Assembly: GCA_037444845.1 (NCBI GenBank)
Contig: JBBILQ010000034.1
Span: 1 to 27,851, forward strand
DNA length: 27,851 bases
DNA from: JARYMI01 sp037444845
GTDB taxonomy: Bacteria > Acidobacteriota > Aminicenantia > Aminicenantales > UBA8522
Direction of reading: 5' to 3'
Shown piece by piece: positions 22,509-27,851 of the stretch. The stretch's first letter is position 1. Each line of letters opens with the position of its first letter. The notes under the pieces are model-generated. The model had not been told where the DNA came from, did no database searches, and worked only from the letters and a program-made list of their open reading frames with translations. A program made the translations under genes and the position numbers.

Positions 22509-25427
22509 ATGCCTCAACAACCTCGTCAGGCCGTCAAAGACTTGCTCAAAGGCTTGAACCGCGATCAGAAGAGAGCCGTCCTTCATGGGGAAGGTCCTCT
22601 CCTCATCATCGCCGGCGCCGGCACCGGAAAGACGAAAGTCATCACTCACCGCATCGCCTATCTCATCGCTTCTAAAACGGCTGAGCCCGAAGAAATTCTG
22701 GCTGTGACGTTCACCGAAAAGGCCGCCAACGAGATGGAGGAAAGAGTCGACGAGCTTATCCCGTACAGCTATTCTTTTGTTCAGATTAGCACGTTCAACT
22801 CCTTCGGGGAGAGGGTCCTGAGGAATTATGCCCTGGACCTCGGCTATCCCCTGGATTTTAAGCTCTTAGACGACGTCGAGCAGGCCATCTATCTGCGCGA
22901 GAATCTTTTCCGCCTGCCCCTCCGCTACTACCGTCCTTTGAGCTACCCGACCAAGCACATCCAGGAACTGCAGGAAGCCATCAAGAGGCTCAAGCAGGAA
23001 GACATCAGCCCGCAGGAATACCTGGCATATGCGGGAGATCTGGAGAAGCGCGCCCGGGATGAGGCTGACAGGGAAACCGCGCAGAGGCACAAGGAGATGG
23101 CCGAGGTCTATACCGCCTACCAGGAGCTGATTAAAAAAGAAGGCAAGATCGATTTCGAGGATCAGGTCACCCTTGTCGTTCGGCTCTTCAGGCAAAGGCC
23201 CTCTGTGCTCGCCGAATTTCAGAAGAAGTACAAGCACATCCTGGTCGATGAATTGCAGGATACCAACTATGTTCAGTTTGAGCTGCTCAAGCTTCTGGCG
23301 GCCCGGCATAAGAACCTGACCGTCGTGGGCGATGATGACCAGAGCATTTTTCGTTTCCGCGGCGCCTCCCTGAGCAATATCCTTAATTTTCAGAAGTTCT
23401 ATCCTGGAGCGAAGAAGATCGTCCTGACGAAAAATTACCGCTCGGCCCAGCCCATCCTGGACTCGGCTTACAAACTCATCCAGCAGAACAACCCTAACCG
23501 GCTTGAATACAGGTACAAGATTGACAAGAAACTCGTCTCGGCGGTCGAAGCGAAGGGAAAGACGATTCATCTCCTCCAGTTTGACACACTCTCCCACGAG
23601 GCGGACAGGGTGGCGGAGATCATCCGGGAAAAGGTAAACTCGGGTTTCCAGCACAGCGACATTGCCGTCTTGGTGCGTCGGAACGCCGATGCCGACTCGT
23701 TTCTCCGGGCCCTCAACCTGAAGCAGATCCCCTTCCGGTTTTCTGGCAGCCGGGGGCTTTATGCTCAGGAAGAGATCAAAATTGTCGTCGCTTTTATCAA
23801 AGCGCTGACCGATTTTGAAGAAAGCCGGAGTCTTTTCTTCCTCGCCCACTCCGAAATCTACCGGGCTGACCTTTATGACCTGACCGTCATCTCCAACCAT
23901 GCCGAAAAAAGGAACCTCTCGCTCCACCGCGTCTTCAGAGACATCTCTGCCGGCACACTCAACCTGCCCATTTCCCCTGAATCTGCAGCGACGGTTAAGA
24001 GAATTTACGAGGACTTGGAATTTTTTATCGATGTTTCAAGCGACCGGAACGCCGGGCAGGTCGTCTATTCATTCCTGGAGAGGACAGGCTATGTCAAGAA
24101 GCTCGTTGAAGAGGGGAGTCTCCAGGCAGAGCTCAAAATCAAGAACCTTCGGCTTTTCTTCGATAAGATCAGGAATTTCTCCGAGCTCGCTGCCGATGAC
24201 TCTATCCAATCTTTCTCCCGCCACCTCGACCTTCTCCAGGAAGTGGGTGATAATCCAGCCACAGCCGAGGCCGAGTTGGAGGAAGATGCGGTCAACGTTC
24301 TCACTGTGCACAAAGCGAAAGGCCTGGAATTCAAGGTCGTCTTCATGGTCAGCCTGATCGCGGACAGGTTTCCTGGCCGGGAGAGGAGGGAAAAAATCCC
24401 CGTGCCAGACGAGATCTTGAAAGAGGACCTGCCGGCTGAGGAAAGCCCCCTCCAGGAAGAAAGGCGCCTTTTTTATGTCGGCATGACAAGGGCCAAGAAA
24501 CTTCTCTATCTTACCTGGGCCAGGGACTACGGGTTGAAGAGGCTGAAAAAGGTGAGCCCGTTCGTCCTCGAAGCCCTGGACATCCCGGGAATACCCGATG
24601 AAATCCTGCGGTCCTCAGCCTTAGAGGAGATCAGGCGGTACGGCCAGGAGCAGGTTGAGGAGAGAATCGTTCCCCGGCTTAAACTCAAGGGCGTTATCAC
24701 GTTGAGTTATTTCCAGGTTGAGGACTATCTTACCTGTCCTCTAAAGTATAAATACCGGCACCTCTTAAGGATTCCCGTCCTTCCCCATCACAACCTTGTT
24801 TTTGGCCGGGTGCTGCACAACGCTGTCCATTTTTTCTTGAGAAGAAGAATGGCTGGCGAGCCGCTTCGGGAAATCGAGCTTCTTGAGGAGTACGAACGCC
24901 TCTGGATCAACGAGGGATTTCTCAGCCGGGAGCATGAAGAAATGAGGAAGAAGGCGGGCCGCGAAGCCCTGCGGCGCTTCTTCCGCCGGGAGGCCGCTTC
25001 AGGCCAGGTGCCTGCGCATCTCGAAAAAAGCTTCAAGTGGCAGCAGGACAGGATCAAGTTTATCGGCCGCTGGGATAGGGTTGACGTTCGGAACGGGGGA
25101 GCTGTGATCGTCGATTTCAAGGCGACTGAAGTGAAAAACCAGAAAGAGGCTGACCGGAAGACAGCGGAGAGCCTGCAGATGGACCTGTATGCGCTCTCCT
25201 TCTTCAAAACCCAGCCTCTCCCGCTTATTGAAACACAACTCTATTTTTTGGAGTCAGATATCATTGGACGGGCCGATAAAAGGGAGCGAGAGGCCGCCAG
25301 AGCTTGGGAAAAGATCAAGCAAGCGGAAGAAGGCATCCGCTCCCAGGAATTCGCGGCCCGGCCGGACTGGCATCATTGCAGCTACTGCGAGTTCAAAACG
25401 TTTTGCCCGTTTACTTATGCCTATTAG
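22509..25427 (+). CDS. UvrD/PcrA-type helicase fused to Fe-S RecB-family nuclease domain
   Basis: This 972-residue protein combines a superfamily 1A helicase with a nuclease. Helicase motifs: Walker A AGAGTGKT (35-42), the motif Ia region AVTFTEKAANEM, DELQDTN (D247, E248), GDDDQSIFRFRGA, NYRS, TVHKAKGLEFKVVF and LFYVGMTRAKK. The C-terminal PD-(D/E)XK part shows GRWDRVD (D856, D859), VDFKA (D869, K871) and QMDLYAL. Cysteines C743, C957, C960 and C966 are spaced like the iron-sulfur staple of AddB and Cas4-type nucleases. It probably resects or processes DNA ends, perhaps in place of RecBCD/AddAB. ATG 22509 was chosen; an in-frame TTG at 22491 is possible, and neither has a clear ribosome site. 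Confidence 0.92.
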   Translation: MPQQPRQAVKDLLKGLNRDQKRAVLHGEGPLLIIAGAGTGKTKVITHRIAYLIASKTAEPEEILAVTFTEKAANEMEERVDELIPYSYSFVQISTFNSFGERVLRNYALDLGYPLDFKLLDDVEQAIYLRENLFRLPLRYYRPLSYPTKHIQELQEAIKRLKQEDISPQEYLAYAGDLEKRARDEADRETAQRHKEMAEVYTAYQELIKKEGKIDFEDQVTLVVRLFRQRPSVLAEFQKKYKHILVDELQDTNYVQFELLKLLAARHKNLTVVGDDDQSIFRFRGASLSNILNFQKFYPGAKKIVLTKNYRSAQPILDSAYKLIQQNNPNRLEYRYKIDKKLVSAVEAKGKTIHLLQFDTLSHEADRVAEIIREKVNSGFQHSDIAVLVRRNADADSFLRALNLKQIPFRFSGSRGLYAQEEIKIVVAFIKALTDFEESRSLFFLAHSEIYRADLYDLTVISNHAEKRNLSLHRVFRDISAGTLNLPISPESAATVKRIYEDLEFFIDVSSDRNAGQVVYSFLERTGYVKKLVEEGSLQAELKIKNLRLFFDKIRNFSELAADDSIQSFSRHLDLLQEVGDNPATAEAELEEDAVNVLTVHKAKGLEFKVVFMVSLIADRFPGRERREKIPVPDEILKEDLPAEESPLQEERRLFYVGMTRAKKLLYLTWARDYGLKRLKKVSPFVLEALDIPGIPDEILRSSALEEIRRYGQEQVEERIVPRLKLKGVITLSYFQVEDYLTCPLKYKYRHLLRIPVLPHHNLVFGRVLHNAVHFFLRRRMAGEPLREIELLEEYERLWINEGFLSREHEEMRKKAGREALRRFFRREAASGQVPAHLEKSFKWQQDRIKFIGRWDRVDVRNGGAVIVDFKATEVKNQKEADRKTAESLQMDLYALSFFKTQPLPLIETQLYFLESDIIGRADKREREAARAWEKIKQAEEGIRSQEFAARPDWHHCSYCEFKTFCPFTYAY

Positions 25428-27139
25428 TCAGCCGGAAGCCATAGAGGCATGATGGCCCAGGGCTTTTCTTTTTCCAGCACTCGAAAAACAGATAAAAGTT
25501 TTTCTATATCCGGGCTAAGGAGCGGATGGCTGACCGTGACCTCTTTCCTGCCGAGCAGAGCCGTGAGAAGCGAGATTTTCTTTGGCCAGACGACCAGCCG
25601 GACCTCTTCGTCGAGGGGAATTCCGGCCAGATTCTTAGCCAGCTCGACGGCCTTGGCGAGACCGCCGACCTCATCAATAAGGCCGATTTCTTTAGCCTGG
25701 CTGCCGGTCCAGACTCTTCCCCGGCCGACTTTGTCCACATCTTCCTTGGAGAGGTTACGGCCCTCAGCGGCTTTTAATAGGAATTGGTCATAGATGCACA
25801 GGATTTCTTTTTTCAAGAATTCTTTTTCCTCAGGCGTTAGCCCTCGAAAAGTCGTGAAGAGGTCAGCCCTCTTTCCATAGGTCAGCTTTTCGGCGGTGAC
25901 GCCCATTTTTTCGTAGAACGCGGACATGTTGACTTTTCCCGAAAGGACGCCGATGGAGCCGGTGAAGGTCTGGGGCTGGGCGACGATTTTGTTGGCTGCC
26001 ATGGAGATCCAGTAACCGCCCGACCCTGCCATATCGGACATGGAGACGATGACGGGCTTTTCTTTTTTAGCCAGGGCCATCTCCCTCCAGATGACATCAG
26101 AGGCCACGGCCGAACCTCCGGGGCTGTCGACGCGGAGAATGATGGCAGCAACGCTCCTGTCTTCACGGGCCCTGCGAATCCAGCGGGAGAGCGTCCGGCC
26201 GCCGATGGTTTGGTAATAACCTTCTCCGCTGTGGATAGGTCCCATCGCATAGATGAGGGCCATCTTTCTTCCCCTGCCCAAGCCGACAGAAGACAGGCTG
26301 ACTTTATCGTACTCGCTCAGCTTGATTCGCTTGAGCTTTTTCTCTTTTTCCAGGAGGAGCTTCTCCAGTTCGTCTTGATAGAGGAGGTCATCCACGAGGC
26401 CCGCCTGGAGGGCTTCTTCGCCCTGGAAAAGGCCCTGGTCGATGAGTTGCCTGACCTCTTCCTCGGTCTTTTCCCTTGCTTCGGCCACGGTCCGGATGTA
26501 CCGGCCGAAGATGTCGCCGTACAGGGATTCCATCATCGTCCGGTGGGCTGGGGTGAATTCCTCCTCTGTGAACATGTTGTAAGCCGTTTTGAATTCTTCG
26601 ACATGTTCGACTTCGACCTCGATCCCCAGCTTGCCAAGTCCTTTCTTGAGGAACGGTACCCAGCCGCCTATCCCGTTGACGCCCAGCCAGCCGAGGGGGT
26701 GGAGGATAATTCGATCGCAGGCCGTGGCCAGATAATATTCCTTATCGAACTCAGGCGCTTCCTCGACGTAGGCGTAAGCTTTCTTCCCTGATTTTCTAAA
26801 GTCAAGAATGGCCTCGCGAATCTCACTCGCCTTGGCCCAATCGCATTCGAGATAACCGGTTCGCAGGAGAAGGCAGCGGACGCGGGTGTCCGCCTTGGCC
26901 TTGCGGATGTTCTGCCAGAGGTCGTGGATGGAGAGAGGCCTGATTCCAAGGAAAAAAGAGGTCCAGAAGTTGGGTTCGGCAAACTCCTGGACCGGCCCGG
27001 CAAGGTCGATTTCAAGATAAGAGTTAGCCTTGACGGCCGGCGGTTTTCTGAATTCGTAATAGAGAAAAGCGAAGACCGTGGCTGTTATCAGCAAAATGAA
27101 GATGAGGACGATGATGAGGATATATCTGCCTTTTCTCAT
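25424..27139 (-). CDS. sppA: Signal peptide peptidase SppA (long, 67K type)
   Basis: This 571-residue inner-membrane serine protease degrades cleaved signal peptides. It has an N-terminal membrane anchor (ILIIVLIFILLITATVFAFL) followed by two tandem ClpP-like domains, the layout of the long SppA form. The general-base lysine is K184 in EEFKTAYNMF in the first domain, and the nucleophile is S373 in MAGSGGYW in the second. Both match the Lys/Ser dyad of E. coli SppA. Other blocks are RVDSPGGSAVASDVIWREM and FTGSIGVLSGK. A GGGAGGAG ribosome site lies just upstream of ATG 27139. Its stop codon overlaps the stop of the convergent helicase-nuclease gene. Confidence 0.95.
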   Translation of the reverse strand: MRKGRYILIIVLIFILLITATVFAFLYYEFRKPPAVKANSYLEIDLAGPVQEFAEPNFWTSFFLGIRPLSIHDLWQNIRKAKADTRVRCLLLRTGYLECDWAKASEIREAILDFRKSGKKAYAYVEEAPEFDKEYYLATACDRIILHPLGWLGVNGIGGWVPFLKKGLGKLGIEVEVEHVEEFKTAYNMFTEEEFTPAHRTMMESLYGDIFGRYIRTVAEAREKTEEEVRQLIDQGLFQGEEALQAGLVDDLLYQDELEKLLLEKEKKLKRIKLSEYDKVSLSSVGLGRGRKMALIYAMGPIHSGEGYYQTIGGRTLSRWIRRAREDRSVAAIILRVDSPGGSAVASDVIWREMALAKKEKPVIVSMSDMAGSGGYWISMAANKIVAQPQTFTGSIGVLSGKVNMSAFYEKMGVTAEKLTYGKRADLFTTFRGLTPEEKEFLKKEILCIYDQFLLKAAEGRNLSKEDVDKVGRGRVWTGSQAKEIGLIDEVGGLAKAVELAKNLAGIPLDEEVRLVVWPKKISLLTALLGRKEVTVSHPLLSPDIEKLLSVFRVLEKEKPWAIMPLWLPAD

Positions 27140-27289
27140 TTCTCCTCCCTGTTCCTGTTACGTATTTCTCGCCTCAGAGTTCAGGAGCACATATAAATAT
27201 ACCAGAAAAGGCCGGCCTGGAATAGCTCCCATAAAGACAAGGAGGGCCTTGATTTCTTTTCTGGGTTATGAAAGAATTGAGTGACTTTG

Positions 27290-27327
27290 ATCGCCCCGTC
27301 CAGCCGAAAAAGGACTGGAAGGGCGAT
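27290..27327 (+). promoter_or_regulatory. Hairpin in the leader of the RRM protein gene
   Basis: ATCGCCC (27290-27296) pairs with GGGCGAT (27321-27327), and TCCAG (27299-27303) with CTGGA (27315-27319). This leaves a small CG/A internal loop and an 11-base A-rich apical loop. It ends 8 bases before the AAGGAGG ribosome site (27336-27342), which is followed by eight T and the ATG. The position suits control of translation or mRNA stability. Binding by the encoded protein or a cold response is inference. I found no convincing promoter in the rest of the 27140-27350 interval, only an AT-rich patch near 27191-27201. Confidence 0.55.
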
Positions 27328-27350
27328 GGAGGTGCAAGGAGGTTTTTTTT

Positions 27351-27635
27351 ATGTCTGCTTCAAAATTGTATGTGGGTAACCTCAACTACAGGACCACAGA
27401 GGAGAAGCTGAAAGACCTTTTTTCGCAGTTCGGAGAAGTGAATTCAGTCAACATCCTCCAGGGACGCGGTTTTGGCTTTGTCGAGATGGCTACCCCGGAA
27501 TCGGCCCAGGATGCGAAGGCAAAGCTCAACGGGACAGAATTTGACGGCCGGAAAATCATCGTGAACGATGCCAGGCCTCGGACAGAAAAACGAGAAAGCC
27601 GGGGAGGAGAGCGCAGAGACTTCCGCAAGTTTTGA
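27351..27635 (+). CDS. Small RRM-type RNA-binding protein
   Basis: This 94-residue protein is a single RNA recognition motif. RNP2 is LYVGNL (6-11) and RNP1 is RGFGFVEM (39-46), with the aromatic residues that stack on RNA present in both. The arrangement KLYVGNLNYRTTEEKLKDLF at the N-terminus is typical of bacterial Rbp proteins. A short basic tail (RTEKRESRGGERRDFRKF) follows the fold. Bacterial proteins of this kind are small RNA binders, some induced by cold in cyanobacteria; the role here is not known. The ribosome site AAGGAGG with an 8-base T spacer is strong, suggesting high expression. A leader hairpin and a structured downstream region flank the gene. Confidence 0.94.
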   Translation: MSASKLYVGNLNYRTTEEKLKDLFSQFGEVNSVNILQGRGFGFVEMATPESAQDAKAKLNGTEFDGRKIIVNDARPRTEKRESRGGERRDFRKF

Positions 27636-27642
27636 GATAAAT

Positions 27643-27748
27643 TTCACCCTTTAAGAATTCATTGAGGCCCGTTCTCGAGGGCTTGAAACGAAAGGGGCCC
27701 ATTTGCGTAAGACCTTTTCGCCGCAGTTTTTTTGCGGCTGGGGGTGAA
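27643..27748 (+). other. Candidate structured RNA region downstream of the RRM gene
   Basis: TTCACCC (27643-27649) pairs perfectly with GGGTGAA (27742-27748) and encloses two further hairpins. These are GGCCC (27666-27670) with GGGCC (27695-27699), and GCCGCA (27720-27725) with TGCGGC (27733-27738), which has a G-T6 loop. Together they make a three-way-junction-like fold of about 106 bases starting 7 bases after the RRM stop. It matches no RNA family I recognise, and neither strand shows a gene. It may be a 3' UTR element, a processed small RNA, or chance pairing. The orientation is assumed from the RRM transcript. Confidence 0.35.
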
Positions 27749-27790
27749 CCTTTTCAGAAAAGCGCCCGTAGTAGACTGTGAGGCTTCTAA

Positions 27791-27851
27791 CCTGACCTAT
27801 TCACAAAATGAAAGGAAAAAATCCCCTCTCCCCATGTGGGAGAGGGTCGGG
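27791..27851. repeat. Contig-end hairpin repeat, right copy (inverted)
   Basis: Read on the minus strand, this holds a C/G hairpin (CCCTCTCCC with GGGGAGAGGG), a T-rich spacer, then CATTTTGTGAATAGGTCAGG (27810-27791). It is the same architecture and 20-mer as positions 45-99 with one mismatch, but in opposite orientation. The window ends inside the element. Confidence 0.6.

Noticed and set aside
22866..23927. Minus-strand open frame of 353 codons opposite the helicase-nuclease gene
   Set aside because: It lies wholly within the helicase coding region and is a composition-driven antisense shadow.
27720..27740. GCCGCA/TGCGGC hairpin as an intrinsic terminator of the RRM gene
   Set aside because: The T run is in the loop, not after the stem, and the sequence following the stem is G-rich.
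1..27851. Circular replicon suggested by GTCGGG at both ends
   Set aside because: The shared bases are only six and lie inside a repeated element. The content is chromosomal housekeeping, so assembly breakage at a repeat is the simpler reading.

Overview
The window is 27.85 kb of dense bacterial chromosome with almost entirely housekeeping content. I see no phage, insertion sequence, CRISPR array or recognisable defence locus. It contains two 10-base runs of N, at 14066-14075 and 15798-15807. It also begins and ends in copies of the same hairpin-plus-tail repeat. Both facts suggest a complete scaffold from a draft or metagenome assembly that broke at a dispersed repeat. A type IV pilus secretin (PilQ), lipoproteins and an MsbA-type exporter point to a diderm bacterium. 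No rRNA or other lineage marker is present. An Acidobacteriota/Aminicenantes-like origin is a guess from gene style only.

Layout. (1) 1-195: repeat element and a minus-strand tRNA-Phe(GAA). (2) 330-9996, plus strand: a tightly packed run of glycosyltransferase, a DUF465 protein, a Usg-like aspartate-semialdehyde dehydrogenase homologue without the catalytic cysteine, an MsbA-like ABC exporter, yicC, gmk, coaBC, a family 4 uracil-DNA glycosylase and priA. Several of these genes overlap at start/stop codons. (3) 17083 down to 10028, minus strand: coaD followed by pilM-N-O-P-Q and two lipoprotein genes, which looks like one long transcription unit. The N gaps interrupt pilP and pilM. (4) 17380-18120, plus: a protein-isoaspartate methyltransferase with a signal peptide. 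It converges on, and overlaps by 57 bases, a large minus-strand membrane protein with a spermidine-synthase-like core. (5) 20768-25427, plus: a phosphohexomutase, an FtsB/DivIC-like protein and a UvrD-type helicase fused to an Fe-S RecB-type nuclease domain. (6) 27139 down to 25424, minus: signal peptide peptidase SppA. (7) 27351-27635, plus: a small RRM RNA-binding protein with a hairpin leader, followed by a structured non-coding tail and the terminal repeat.

How the genes fit together. CoaBC and CoaD supply steps of coenzyme A synthesis. Gmk and YicC serve nucleotide supply and RNA turnover. UDG, PriA and the UvrD-nuclease serve DNA repair and replication restart. PilM-Q form the alignment complex and outer-membrane pore of a type IV pilus, with motor and pilin genes elsewhere. 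The glycosyltransferase, MsbA-like exporter, phosphohexomutase, FtsB and SppA act in envelope building and quality control.

The most notable observations are these: PriA appears to have lost the helicase ATPase motifs while keeping all eight zinc-binding cysteines; the Usg-like protein looks like a pseudoenzyme; the isoaspartate methyltransferase appears to be exported; two lipoproteins are appended to the pilus operon; and three non-coding structured elements stand out (the RRM leader, the RRM downstream region and a hairpin-rich palindrome at 20566-20687).
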